Shown here: one piece after another, positions 12,568 through 20,162 of the stretch
Layout: every line of letters starts with the position of its first letter
How positions within the stretch are numbered: the stretch's first letter is position 1
Source: Tumebacillus lacus
Lineage (GTDB): Bacteria; Bacillota; Bacilli; Tumebacillales; Tumebacillaceae
DNA: 64,000 nucleotides
Direction: 5' to 3'
Assembly: GCF_026410385.1 (NCBI RefSeq)
Contig: NZ_JAPMLT010000005.1
Coordinates: 186,001-250,000 of the forward strand
The notes under the pieces: generated by a model
Told to the model about the DNA's origin: nothing
The model's database searches: none
The model's input: only the letters and a program-made list of their open reading frames with translations
Program-made: the position numbers and the translations under genes

Positions 12568-13239
12568 GTGTTACACTACATGTCTCTCTTCGTGCTGGCA
12601 TTTGCCGTCTCGCTGGACGGCTTCGGAGTCGGGCTGACGTACGGCCTGCGCAAGATCCGCTTTCCGTGGTGGTCGTTGCTCGTCGTGACGTTTTGTTCGG
12701 CCTTGACGATCCTGCTGGCGATGCAGCTCGGGATGTTGCTGTCCGGCTACGTGTCGACGCAGCTCGCCAAGGACGTCGGAGCTGTCATCCTGATCGGGGT
12801 GGGCAGTTTTGCCATCTACAACGTGGTGACGCAAAAAGAAAAAGAGCCGGTCGAAGAACAGGCTGCATCCGGCACGGGCACAGACATCTATGCGGAGCAG
12901 ACCGTGTTGCATCTGGAGTTGAAAAAGATCGGTCTTGTGATCCAGATATTAAAGACGCCATCCTCTGCTGACGTCGACCGCTCCGGCGACATCTCGTCAA
13001 AAGAGGCGATCCTGCTGGGATTTGCTCTTTCGATGGACGGTTTTGGCGCAGGGATCGGGGCGTCGCTGGTCGGATTTCACTCCATTCAGACGGCCTTGAC
13101 GATTGCGCTGATGAATCTGTTGTTTATCTATACGGGAATGCGCGTCGGAACGCGGTATGCGGACTTGAAACTGTTTCGCAAATTGGCGTTTCTGCCGGGG
13201 ATGATGTTGGTCCTGATCGGGATCAGCAAATTTTTCTAG
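12568..13239 (+). CDS. ytaF: Sporulation membrane protein YtaF (MntP-like)
   Basis: A 223-residue membrane protein made of two similar halves, each with the motif (A/L)SLDGFG or LSMDGFGAG, as in the YtaF/MntP manganese-exporter superfamily. About six membrane helices flank a hydrophilic central loop (residues 88-140). YtaF is linked with sporulation in Bacillus; its transport activity is unproven. GTG at 12568 follows GGAAGGAGG at seven bases. Its neighbours match the B. subtilis locus. Confidence 0.9.
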   Translation: MLHYMSLFVLAFAVSLDGFGVGLTYGLRKIRFPWWSLLVVTFCSALTILLAMQLGMLLSGYVSTQLAKDVGAVILIGVGSFAIYNVVTQKEKEPVEEQAASGTGTDIYAEQTVLHLELKKIGLVIQILKTPSSADVDRSGDISSKEAILLGFALSMDGFGAGIGASLVGFHSIQTALTIALMNLLFIYTGMRVGTRYADLKLFRKLAFLPGMMLVLIGISKFF

Positions 13240-13251
13240 AGGAGGAACGAT

Positions 13252-13869
13252 ATGATCGTAGGGCTGACCGGTTCGATCGCAACAGGGAAGAGTACAGTCT
13301 CGAAGATGCTGGCCGAGCACGGCGCGGTGATTATCGACGCCGACAAGATCGTTCGCCGCGTGCAAGAGCCGGGCCAGCCGGCTTGGCGCGGCATCGTCGA
13401 GCACTTCGGAGAGGGCGTGTTGCAGGAAGACGGCACGCTCGACCGGGCAAAGCTCGGCGATCTCGTGTTCCAAGACAGCACGAACAGACAGCGCCTGAAT
13501 GAGATCGTGCATCCCATCGTCCGCGAAGAACGCGACCGGGAGACGGCACAGGCACGGGAGCGCGACAGCCAGGCGATCATCATCTGGGACATCCCGCTTT
13601 TGATCGAAACGGGGATCTACAAGGACGTCGACCGTGTGGTGGTCGTCTACGTGGATCAGGAGACGCAACTGTCGCGTCTTCTTTCGCGGGACGAGCTTTC
13701 GGAGGAGCAAGCCAAGGCACGAATCGATGCCCAGATGCCGATTGAGGAGAAAAAGGCATATGCCGATTATCTGATCGACAACCGAGGCACGCTGGAGGAG
13801 ACGGCGGAGCAGGTGCGCCGGGTGTACGAGCAGTTGCGGGAACTCGCGGCGCAGGAGCGGACCGAGTGA
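13252..13869 (+). CDS. coaE: Dephospho-CoA kinase
   Basis: A 205-residue P-loop kinase that carries out the last step of coenzyme A synthesis, phosphorylating the 3' hydroxyl of dephospho-CoA. It has Walker A GLTGSIATGKST, the DADKIVR motif, HP(I/V) in NEIVHPIVREE and WDIPLLIETG. Its stop overlaps the GTG of the next gene by four bases (GTGA). Confidence 0.96.
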   Translation: MIVGLTGSIATGKSTVSKMLAEHGAVIIDADKIVRRVQEPGQPAWRGIVEHFGEGVLQEDGTLDRAKLGDLVFQDSTNRQRLNEIVHPIVREERDRETAQARERDSQAIIIWDIPLLIETGIYKDVDRVVVVYVDQETQLSRLLSRDELSEEQAKARIDAQMPIEEKKAYADYLIDNRGTLEETAEQVRRVYEQLRELAAQERTE

Positions 13870-14456
13870 TCTGGCCGCGCATTTCGTGGGCGCTGACTCC
13901 GCAGGCCAAGCGCAAGATCGGCTTTCTGCTCAGCCTCCTGCTGATCGTCGTCGTCATGGTGAGTTCGAATTGGTTTTGGCGGCTGTTGTACCCGATTCAT
14001 CACGAAGCGTTGATCCGCGAGGCGGCGACGGTCAACGGGCTTGATCCGCTGTTGATCGCAGCGCTGATCCGCGTCGAGAGCAAATTTCAGGCGGAAAATG
14101 TGTCGCGTGTCGGAGCGGTGGGCCTGATGCAGTTGATGCCCGATACGGCCGAATGGGTCGGGCAGCAGAGCGGGCTGCCGTACGGCGGCGTGCAAGAGCT
14201 GGCCGTGCCGGAGACGAACATCCGGCTCGGGGCGTGGTATCTGGCCAACCTCTACCAGCAGTTTGACGGCAATGAGACGGCTGTGATCGCCGCCTACAAT
14301 GCCGGGCCGGGGCGGGTGAAGGGCTGGATTCGCGATGGCAAATGGGACGGGCAGTTTGCGACGGCCGACCGCATCCCGGTGGGGGAGACGCGCCATTATG
14401 TGCAGCGCGTGTTCTACAACTACGAGAAGTACAAGGATATTTATCCCGACTATTGA
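13866..14456 (+). CDS. Lytic transglycosylase, SLT domain
   Basis: A 196-residue protein with an N-terminal membrane anchor (about residues 17-35, GFLLSLLLIVVVMVSS) and an extracellular Slt70-like domain. The catalytic glutamate is in IRVESKFQ, followed by GAVGLMQLMPDTA and the AYNAGPGRV motif. It cleaves peptidoglycan glycan strands to anhydromuropeptides. Coupled to coaE by overlap. Homologues sit at the same place in other Bacillales and may act in vegetative growth or sporulation. Confidence 0.92.
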   Translation: MIWPRISWALTPQAKRKIGFLLSLLLIVVVMVSSNWFWRLLYPIHHEALIREAATVNGLDPLLIAALIRVESKFQAENVSRVGAVGLMQLMPDTAEWVGQQSGLPYGGVQELAVPETNIRLGAWYLANLYQQFDGNETAVIAAYNAGPGRVKGWIRDGKWDGQFATADRIPVGETRHYVQRVFYNYEKYKDIYPDY

Positions 14457-14514
14457 TCGGATACATAGCACCCCTCTGCCGGGCGGACACTACGCCGTAA
14501 AGGAGGGGATGGCG

Positions 14515-14721
14515 ATGAGCAGGAACAACAAGCGGGACGACAATCTCAATCCCTTGACCCACAACGACATGAAAAACCATATGCTGTCCGGAGACGAGAT
14601 CAACGTCACCACCCGCGGCGATCAAGAGGACTACGAGATCGACCGCATACCGGGCGACTCCGGCGGTCTCAAGGACTCCCTGGTCGACCTGCCGACCGGC
14701 AAGCACAAGATCCAAGAATAA
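14515..14721 (+). CDS. Small hydrophilic protein of unknown function
   Basis: A 68-residue protein beginning MSRNNKRDDNLNPLTHNDM, rich in Asp, Asn, Gly and Lys, with no membrane segment or signal peptide. ATG at 14515 stands eight bases after GGAGG; the ATG at 14509 is too close to the site. It is followed by a good terminator, which supports a real gene. I do not recognise the family. It lies 58 bases after the lytic transglycosylase on the same strand. Confidence 0.7.
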   Translation: MSRNNKRDDNLNPLTHNDMKNHMLSGDEINVTTRGDQEDYEIDRIPGDSGGLKDSLVDLPTGKHKIQE

Positions 14722-14726
14722 CCCAC

Positions 14727-14762
14727 AAAAAGACCTCCGCTGTCCAAGGCGGGGGTCTTTTT
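14727..14762 (+). terminator. Rho-independent terminator after the 68-residue gene
   Basis: Stem AAAAAGACC(T)CCGC / GGCGGGGGTCTTTTT with a T-run, starting 5 bases after the stop codon. Confidence 0.85.
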
Positions 14763-14782
14763 GCCGATGACAAGGGGCACGC

Positions 14783-14815
14783 AAAAAAAAGCCCTCGCGG
14801 CATCGCGAGGGCTTT
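14783..14815 (-). terminator. Rho-independent terminator of hpt
   Basis: Perfect stem GCCCTCGCG / CGCGAGGGC with a four-base loop; read on the minus strand it is followed by eight Ts. It lies 15 bases beyond the hpt stop. Confidence 0.85.
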
Positions 14816-14830
14816 GCCGGCTCGCCTCGC

Positions 14831-15364
14831 CTACTCTTCGACCGTTTCGCGGACGAAGATGTACGGCAGGTTGCGGGCATAGTCGCCGAGGTTCAAGCCA
14901 TAACCGGCGACGAACAGGTCTTCGATCGTGATGCCGGTGTAGTCGAGCGGCACGTCGACTTGACGGCGCGACGGTTTGTCGAGGAACGTGCAGGTCTTGA
15001 GCGACGCCGGACGTTTCTGCTGCAAGTGGTCGAGCACCCCGCGCATCGTGATCCCGGTGTCGAGGATGTCATCGACGACCAGCACGTCCTTGCCTTCGAT
15101 CTCGGTGCGAATATCGTGGACGATCTCCACGCGTCCGGCCGATTCCTCGCCGTGCCCATAGCTCGACGTGGTCATGAAGTCCACGTTTACCTGCAAGTCG
15201 ATCTCGCGCACCAGATCGGCTGCAAAGACAAAAGAGCCGCGAAGCAGCGAGACCACGACGATCTCCTTGCCTGCGTATTCTTCGGTGATCTGTTTGCCGA
15301 GCTCTGCGACCCGCGCTTGGATCTGTTCGCGGCTGAAGAGGATGCGGTCACGAGTTTTTGTCAT
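14831..15364 (-). CDS. hpt: Hypoxanthine phosphoribosyltransferase
   Basis: A 177-residue purine salvage enzyme that makes IMP or GMP from hypoxanthine or guanine and PRPP. The PRPP-binding motif VLVVDDILDTGITM is complete, LLRGSFVFAADLVRE lies in the first half, and the flexible loop has TTSSYGHG. ATG at 15364 is followed by MTKTRDRILFSREQI, a normal N-terminus. It is a single gene with its own terminator. Confidence 0.95.
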   Translation of the reverse strand: MTKTRDRILFSREQIQARVAELGKQITEEYAGKEIVVVSLLRGSFVFAADLVREIDLQVNVDFMTTSSYGHGEESAGRVEIVHDIRTEIEGKDVLVVDDILDTGITMRGVLDHLQQKRPASLKTCTFLDKPSRRQVDVPLDYTGITIEDLFVAGYGLNLGDYARNLPYIFVRETVEE

Positions 15365-15494
15365 TCTGATCTTCCTCCCATCTCCGACTGTTTCTAAGAA
15401 TCGTTGGTATGTAAAAAGAATGTCTGTATTGTAACGTACCTGTCAAATCCAAGCAAGCTACCTCCAGTATGTGACGAAAACAATTTCTCTACAC

Positions 15495-15534
15495 CAAAAA
15501 GACCTTTGCCGGCCGACACATGCCGCAAAGGTCT
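15495..15534 (-). terminator. Rho-independent terminator of the PIN-like gene
   Basis: Stem AGACCTTTGC / GCAAAGGTCT with a GC-rich loop; on the minus strand a T-run follows. It lies 9 bases beyond the stop at 15543. Confidence 0.75.
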
Positions 15535-15542
15535 CTCTTCGG

Positions 15543-16268
15543 TCAAAACAACACCACCCACAGCGAAGCGACGAGCATCACCGCAAAAGCGCCGAAGATC
15601 CACGGCAACATCGGGTTGCCTGCGGTCGCTCTGTCCGGCCGCTGTGCAGCCTGTGTGCCGCTCGCTTCGGCGAGGGTCAGCACAGGGGCACTGCCCGCTC
15701 CTTCCTGCGCCTCATAGGCCGCCAGCGGCTCGCTGGAGGGGAGCAGGTCCTCGTCTTCATACTCTTCACCCATGGCCTCGGGTTCGTCGACGAGAAAGCC
15801 GAAATCGGCCACATCGACCACCGTCACCGGGATGCGGTGCTGAATGATGCGCTGTTGAAATTCAAGCTGATCGGTGATCAGGGGCGCGTTCAATTGCTTG
15901 GCGGTGAGGATCAACTCCGTCTCCACCGGGTCGAACGATTCGCCGTATTCGGCGTTGTCGAGCGCATAGACCACCGTGAACGTCACGCGATCGGAAAAAA
16001 GGATCGGGGAGCTCTTTTGCCAAGGCACCCGAAGCGACCGTTCGATCTTCTTCTTGACGAACGGTTGCTCAAAGAAGGAGATCACAGCTTCCAAGCTCTG
16101 CCGCACGTGTTCGTTTTGAGAAGGGTCGGTGACGATCTGCTCGCTGTCCCGCAAATCATACAGTTCTAAGATTGTCGAATGTGGCACATAGTATTCGACC
16201 GGCTCCGTCGGATATAAGAGTTCGCCGAAAATCGCAAAAAGCACAGGTTCAAGCACAAAACGTTGCAT
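15543..16268 (-). CDS. Tail-anchored protein with a degenerate PIN-like domain
   Basis: A 241-residue protein. Residues 1-155 resemble a PIN nuclease fold: the end of the domain reads ETELILTAKQLNAPLITDQ (116-134), the usual acidic helix followed by the TxD strand. The first catalytic aspartate, expected in YYVPHSTILELYDL (26-39), appears replaced by His/Ser. Residues 160-215 form an acidic, low-complexity linker. Residues 219-241 are one hydrophobic helix at the extreme C-terminus, so the domain should face the cytosol. The start at 16268 is chosen because AAGGAGTGG precedes it; upstream in-frame starts have no such site. The PIN call rests on pattern only. Confidence 0.6.
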   Translation of the reverse strand: MQRFVLEPVLFAIFGELLYPTEPVEYYVPHSTILELYDLRDSEQIVTDPSQNEHVRQSLEAVISFFEQPFVKKKIERSLRVPWQKSSPILFSDRVTFTVVYALDNAEYGESFDPVETELILTAKQLNAPLITDQLEFQQRIIQHRIPVTVVDVADFGFLVDEPEAMGEEYEDEDLLPSSEPLAAYEAQEGAGSAPVLTLAEASGTQAAQRPDRATAGNPMLPWIFGAFAVMLVASLWVVLF

Positions 16269-16346
16269 TTCGCTCCACTCCTTCGAAAAAAGCATATCGG
16301 AGGAAGCCGTCAGATGCAACATTTTTTACATGAAAAGTAAAAAATG

Positions 16347-16381
16347 AAAAGGACCTGTCCTCCGGTTGAACAGGTCCTTTT
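16347..16381 (-). terminator. Rho-independent terminator of sda
   Basis: A 12-bp perfect stem AAAAGGACCTGT / ACAGGTCCTTTT with an 11-base loop; Ts follow on the minus strand. It separates sda from the PIN-like gene. Confidence 0.8.
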
Positions 16382-16419
16382 CGCACTTCTGGCAGTCCAT
16401 ATGCTGTTGGGACGGTAGG

Positions 16420-16560
16420 TTACGATGCGATCGTGACAGGGACTGCAAGACCTCGTGAATGGATCTCAAGAAACAGAAGTTCGATGAACTGCGTGTCTAA
16501 CTTCTGCCGTACTGCATTGCGATAGGCTTCGAGCAGAAAATCGTCAGTGAGTAAGTGCAT
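16420..16560 (-). CDS. sda: Sporulation histidine kinase inhibitor Sda
   Basis: A 46-residue helical hairpin protein. MHLLTDDFLLEAYRNAV matches the Sda pattern (MxxLSDELLIESYxxA), followed by LDTQFIELLFLEI. Sda binds the dimerisation domain of sporulation kinases (KinA, KinB) and blocks phosphorelay entry when replication is disturbed. ATG at 16560 is preferred over a longer in-frame ORF reaching 16653, because the protein then starts exactly as in the family and GGGGTG precedes it. Its upstream region carries perfect DnaA boxes, as the B. subtilis sda promoter does, so regulation by DnaA is expected. Confidence 0.9.
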   Translation of the reverse strand: MHLLTDDFLLEAYRNAVRQKLDTQFIELLFLEIHSRGLAVPVTIAS

Positions 16561-16662
16561 CCGATTCACCCCACAGTCAGTCTCGTACTCTACCAAATCC
16601 CGCGCGCGAGTTGGTGTTGGTATGACTATATCATGGAAAACAGAACCGAACAAGCGTTCCGG

Positions 16663-16773
16663 TTATCCACAGTACCCTGTGCACAGACTGTGGAAAGGTT
16701 GTGGATGCATTGTGGAAAAGGCGTATATTTCCAGTAAAGATCGCATGGAACAATGGGGACAAACTTATCCACA
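16663..16773. promoter_or_regulatory. DnaA-box cluster between sda and citZ
   Basis: Two perfect DnaA boxes TTATCCACA at 16663-16671 and 16765-16773. Near matches on the other strand lie at 16689 (TGTGGAAAG), 16700 (TGTGGATGC) and 16711 (TGTGGAAAA). Five sites in 111 bp sit directly upstream of sda. B. subtilis DnaA is known to bind upstream of sda and to control it, so this is most likely a conserved checkpoint regulatory site. Confidence 0.8.
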
Positions 16774-16825
16774 GTTTCCAGAATTCGACTGCATGCCAGA
16801 AGAAAAAAATTTTTTCGACAAGAAA

Positions 16826-16855
16826 TTCGACCGACCCGCCCAATTTAGGTATAAT
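16826..16855 (+). promoter_or_regulatory. Candidate sigma-A promoter of citZ
   Basis: TATAAT at 16850-16855 is perfect. TTCGAC at 16826-16831 is a fair -35 with an 18-base spacer. It lies 27 bases before the citZ ATG. The proximity of the DnaA boxes means one region serves both divergent genes. Confidence 0.6.
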
Positions 16856-16882
16856 TAGAATGAATCTAGGAGGTGCTTCAAC

Positions 16883-18037
16883 ATGTCAGACACGAAAGCA
16901 AAAACCAATGCAGGTCTGCAAGACGTAGTAGCAGGCGAATCCAACATCTGCTTGGTAGACGGCAAGCTCGGCCGCCTCGTCTATCAAGGGTACGATATTA
17001 ACGATCTTGTAGGAAAAGCTTCTTATGAAGAAGTCGTTTATTTGCTGTGGCACGGCAAGTTGCCGACCCAGCCGGAACTCGACGCGCTGGACCGCGAACT
17101 GAAAGCAAACCGCGAGATCCCGGCCGACGTCCTCACGCTCGTGAAAGCGCTTTGCGAGTCCAAGTCGGCACCGACCGGCATGGAGATCCTGCGCACCGTC
17201 ACTTCCTATGTGGGCGCTCTCGACGCGGACAAGTCGATGACCCGCGAAAACCATCTCCGACAATCGGCGAAATTGGTCGCACTTCTGACTTCTGTCACCG
17301 CTGCCATCGGGCGCTTCACCCAAGGCAAAGCATACGTCGCGCCGCGACATGACCTCGGTCACGCGGCAAACTTCCTTTATATGCTGCACGGCGAGGAAGC
17401 GGACGCTCTGTCGGTTGAAGCGTTCGACGTGGCGTTGATTCTCCACGCGGACCATGAGTTTAACGCTTCGACGTTCACCGCGCGTTGCACCGTCGGTACG
17501 CTGTCTGACGTTTACTCCGGCGTCACCTCGGCGATCGGCGCGCTGAAAGGCCCGCTGCACGGCGGCGCCAACGAAGACGTGCTCCGCATGCTGATGGAGA
17601 TCGATGACATCGCGACCACCGCCGATCTGCTGCGGGATCGGCTGAACAACGGCGTCAAGGTGCCGGGCTTCGGCCACCGCGTCTACCGTTCCTACGACCC
17701 GCGCGGCCTTGTGCTCAAGCGATATGCGAAGGAACTGACCGCAAAAGTCGGCGTGACCAAGTGGTACGAGATGACCGAGATCGCGGAAGCAGTCGTGCTG
17801 GAGCACTTTGCGAAAAAAGGAAAAGATCTCAAGTACAACGTCGACCTCTACTCCGGCTCCCTCTACAACGCGATGAACATCCCGGTCGAGCTGTTTACCC
17901 CGCTGTTCGTGATGTCCCGCGTCTCCGGCTGGACGGCGCACATCCTGGAGCAGTATGCCAACAACCGCATCATCCGTCCGGTCGCTGACTATGTCGGCCC
18001 GGTCGATCAGGCGTTCCAGCCGATCAACGAGCGATAA
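16883..18037 (+). CDS. citZ: Citrate synthase
   Basis: A 384-residue type II-like Gram-positive citrate synthase, which condenses acetyl-CoA and oxaloacetate. The catalytic residues are visible: His in GPLHGGANEDV, His in PGFGHRVYRSYDPR, and Asp in KYNVDLYSGSLY. The N-terminal GLQDVVAGESNICLVDGKLGRLVYQGYDI is typical. ATG at 16883 follows CTAGGAGGTG. In B. subtilis citZ heads the citZ-icd-mdh operon; here it is a single gene with its own terminator. A 2-methylcitrate synthase activity cannot be excluded. Confidence 0.94.
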   Translation: MSDTKAKTNAGLQDVVAGESNICLVDGKLGRLVYQGYDINDLVGKASYEEVVYLLWHGKLPTQPELDALDRELKANREIPADVLTLVKALCESKSAPTGMEILRTVTSYVGALDADKSMTRENHLRQSAKLVALLTSVTAAIGRFTQGKAYVAPRHDLGHAANFLYMLHGEEADALSVEAFDVALILHADHEFNASTFTARCTVGTLSDVYSGVTSAIGALKGPLHGGANEDVLRMLMEIDDIATTADLLRDRLNNGVKVPGFGHRVYRSYDPRGLVLKRYAKELTAKVGVTKWYEMTEIAEAVVLEHFAKKGKDLKYNVDLYSGSLYNAMNIPVELFTPLFVMSRVSGWTAHILEQYANNRIIRPVADYVGPVDQAFQPINER

Positions 18038-18043
18038 ACGTCC

Positions 18044-18079
18044 AAGCGGGTCTCTCTTTTTGAGAGGCCCGCTTTTTTT
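18044..18079 (+). terminator. Rho-independent terminator of citZ
   Basis: Stem AAGCGGG(T)CTCTC / GAGAG(G)CCCGCTT followed by seven Ts, six bases after the stop. Confidence 0.88.
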
Positions 18080-18153
18080 CTTTCCAGAAAGGGAATGTCT
18101 GAGGGATTGCCGAATAGATAGAAGAAGCGGAAATAGTAAGGGGGTTGTCGATA

Positions 18154-18783
18154 GTGATCGTACAACAGTTAAAATTGGAAGTGCATAAAGTGATCACGAT
18201 AGAGCCGTCTGCGAACTTGAAATCGCTGCTCGAGACGCTGGATCGTTCCGGGTTCCAGCACATCCCGGTCGTCAGCGACGGGATCTTCTACGGCATGGTC
18301 GGTTACGCAGATGTTCACAAAGCATTTTTCGAAAGCCAGACAGACAGAGAGAAATTTCTGGCGGAAACCACGGCGGAGAGCATCGCGGTCAACCGCGGCG
18401 CGACTATCCATGAAGAAGGCCATATCGAAGACATCCTGAAAGGGATCGACCGCGTGCCGTTCCTCGCGGTGCTCGACGAGAGCAACCGTTTCAACGGGAT
18501 CGTGACAAAAAGCGCGTTGACGGAGATGATCCGCGACGGTCTTGGCATGCACAAACCGGGCGTTCGTTTGACGGTGTCGATGCCGGAGATGCAAGGCTAT
18601 CTGGAGAAGTTCGCCATGGTCGTCAAAGACCACAGCAACATCTTCGGCCTGCTCGTCCTCGACGACAACACCTCGTTTGGCTACCGTCGCGTCACGTTCA
18701 AAGTGTCGCCTGACACCAACATCGACGCACTGACAGAAGATCTCAAACACATCGGCGTCCGCGTGTTCGACGTCGCCAAGTAA
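18154..18783 (+). CDS. CBS-pair protein with C-terminal ACT-like region
   Basis: A 209-residue soluble protein. Two CBS motifs cover about residues 1-125 (motifs HIPVVSDGIFYGMVGYADV and FLAVLDESNRFNGIVTKSAL). The last 70 residues (VRLTVSMPEMQGYLEKFAMVVKDHSNIFGLLVL) look like an ACT domain. CBS pairs bind adenine nucleotides; CBS-ACT proteins of this build include c-di-AMP receptors such as CbpA of Listeria, but the ligand here is unknown. GTG at 18154 is nine bases after AAGGGGG; the TTG at 18145 is too close. A terminator follows. Confidence 0.8.
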   Translation: MIVQQLKLEVHKVITIEPSANLKSLLETLDRSGFQHIPVVSDGIFYGMVGYADVHKAFFESQTDREKFLAETTAESIAVNRGATIHEEGHIEDILKGIDRVPFLAVLDESNRFNGIVTKSALTEMIRDGLGMHKPGVRLTVSMPEMQGYLEKFAMVVKDHSNIFGLLVLDDNTSFGYRRVTFKVSPDTNIDALTEDLKHIGVRVFDVAK

Positions 18784-18802
18784 TCACATACCTGACAGCG
18801 AG

Positions 18803-18841
18803 AAGCGCTCACATCTGATCTTTGATGTGGGCGCTTTTTTT
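18803..18841 (+). terminator. Rho-independent terminator after the CBS-ACT gene
   Basis: Stem AAGCGC..ACATC / GATGT..GCGCTT followed by a T-run of seven. Confidence 0.85.
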
Positions 18842-18903
18842 CACCATCCGGCCGCTGGGCACATATCATGACAGCGACTAGGAGCAGAAAGGAGTGAGAG
18901 GCA

Positions 18904-19728
18904 GTGCCATTGGTCGTCATTGATCCGGGGCATGGGGGAAGAGACCCGGGAACGAGCGGAAACGGGTATCAGGAGAAGACGCTGGTCTTGAGCACAGCGA
19001 TAATGTTGCGCGATGCGTTGCGACGTTGCGGGGTGAACGTGCTCATGACGAGAGAGACAGACACGCTGCCTTTGCCAAGCGGGACGATCGGTCAAGATCT
19101 GGCGTACCGCGCCGATCTCGCCAATCGAAACAACGCGGACCTCTTTGTGTCCTGGCACATCGATTCGGCAGCAAACGCGACCGTAAGCGGCGTCGCCGTC
19201 TGGATCTATCCGGCGACGCGAGGCACGCGGACGGAGACTTGGGCGCAGCGGATCTCCGACGGGATCGCAGCCAATACGGGGCAGCGCAACCGAGGCGTGT
19301 ACCTCGGAGACTTCCAAGTGTTGCGCGAGACGGAGATGGACGCGGTGCTGGTGGAGGCCGGGTTTATCACCAACGCGCAAGAGGCGAACAACCTCGCCAA
19401 CACGGAGTTTCAGCGGGCTCAGGCGGAAGGAGCGGCTCGGGCGATCTGCGACTTGTTCGATCTGCCGTATGTCGCCCCGGTGCGACCCGACCCGACGCCG
19501 CGCCCGACCACACCGCCGCCTGCGACGGAGCAGCCGCCCGCGCAGAATCGGCCGGAAGAGTGGCCCGACTGGGCAGAAGATGCGATACGCAGCATGATCG
19601 AATGGGGCGTGATGACCGGCTATCCGGATGGTTCCTGGCGGCCGGATCAGAACGTGACGCGCGCGGAGCTGGCCGTGGCGTTGACCCGCTTTTACAACTT
19701 CATCCGTGGTGGAAACGGAGGTGTCTAA
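18904..19728 (+). CDS. N-acetylmuramoyl-L-alanine amidase with one SLH motif, endolysin-like
   Basis: A 274-residue amidase_3 protein. Zinc ligands and catalytic residues can be seen: His10 (DPGHGG), Glu24, His85 (VSWHIDS) and Glu151 (LVEAGFITN). A Pro-rich linker (about 186-218) leads to a single S-layer homology motif (220-268, ending in GVMTGYPDGSWRPDQ and TRAELAVALTRF). There is no signal peptide, unlike the cell-wall amidases of sporulation. With the holin-like gene directly behind, this looks like a phage-type lysin or a host-adopted one. GTG at 18904 follows AAAGGAGTG. Confidence 0.88.
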   Translation: MPLVVIDPGHGGRDPGTSGNGYQEKTLVLSTAIMLRDALRRCGVNVLMTRETDTLPLPSGTIGQDLAYRADLANRNNADLFVSWHIDSAANATVSGVAVWIYPATRGTRTETWAQRISDGIAANTGQRNRGVYLGDFQVLRETEMDAVLVEAGFITNAQEANNLANTEFQRAQAEGAARAICDLFDLPYVAPVRPDPTPRPTTPPPATEQPPAQNRPEEWPDWAEDAIRSMIEWGVMTGYPDGSWRPDQNVTRAELAVALTRFYNFIRGGNGGV

Positions 19729-19734
19729 CGGGCG

Positions 19735-20124
19735 ATGACAGAACAAGTGATGGCGTACTTGGATCAGGGTCTAGGCATCGTGTTGGAAATCGCCATCCTC
19801 GCCGGTCTCTTCTTTTTACGCAAATTGCGCGGGAACGTCGAAGGGTTTTTTGATTCCCGAACGAACGCGCAGAAGCGTCAACTGCTGGCCCAACTGGGCA
19901 AGGAAGCGTTTGCCTATGCGGAGACGGTGTACCGCGGCGGTGACGGGCCGGCCAAATTGAACGAGGCGGTTCGCTATATGATCGACCGCTGTGAAGACTG
20001 CGGGCTTGGCGAAGTCCCGATGAAGGAGATGCGCGCCGTGATCGAGGGCGCGTGGCTCGACGACCGCCGCAAAGCGGGACTCGGGGTGGCGACGGTGTCG
20101 ACCTACAGAGCCGAACAGCGGTGA
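19735..20124 (+). CDS. LL-H-type phage holin-like membrane protein
   Basis: A 129-residue protein with one N-terminal membrane helix (about 12-32, LGIVLEIAILAGLFFLRKLRG) and a charged cytosolic tail. The pattern of an N-terminal anchor followed by QLGKEAFAYAETVYRGGDGPAKLNEAV is that of the LL-H holin family, whose members often stand beside an endolysin. It begins 6 bases after the amidase and ends before a bidirectional terminator. It may release the signal-less amidase. Confidence 0.78.
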   Translation: MTEQVMAYLDQGLGIVLEIAILAGLFFLRKLRGNVEGFFDSRTNAQKRQLLAQLGKEAFAYAETVYRGGDGPAKLNEAVRYMIDRCEDCGLGEVPMKEMRAVIEGAWLDDRRKAGLGVATVSTYRAEQR

Positions 20125-20126
20125 CG

Positions 20127-20162
20127 CAAAAAAACTCTCTCGGCTATCGAGAGAGTTTTTTT
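20127..20162. terminator. Bidirectional terminator between the holin-like gene and the VanZ gene
   Basis: AAAAAACTCTCTCG / CGAGAGAGTTTTTT with a five-base loop: T-runs on both strands serve both convergent genes. Confidence 0.88.

Noticed and set aside
16547-16858. ORF of 103 codons across the sda-citZ gap
   Set aside because: It covers the DnaA boxes and the citZ promoter, and lacks a start signal.
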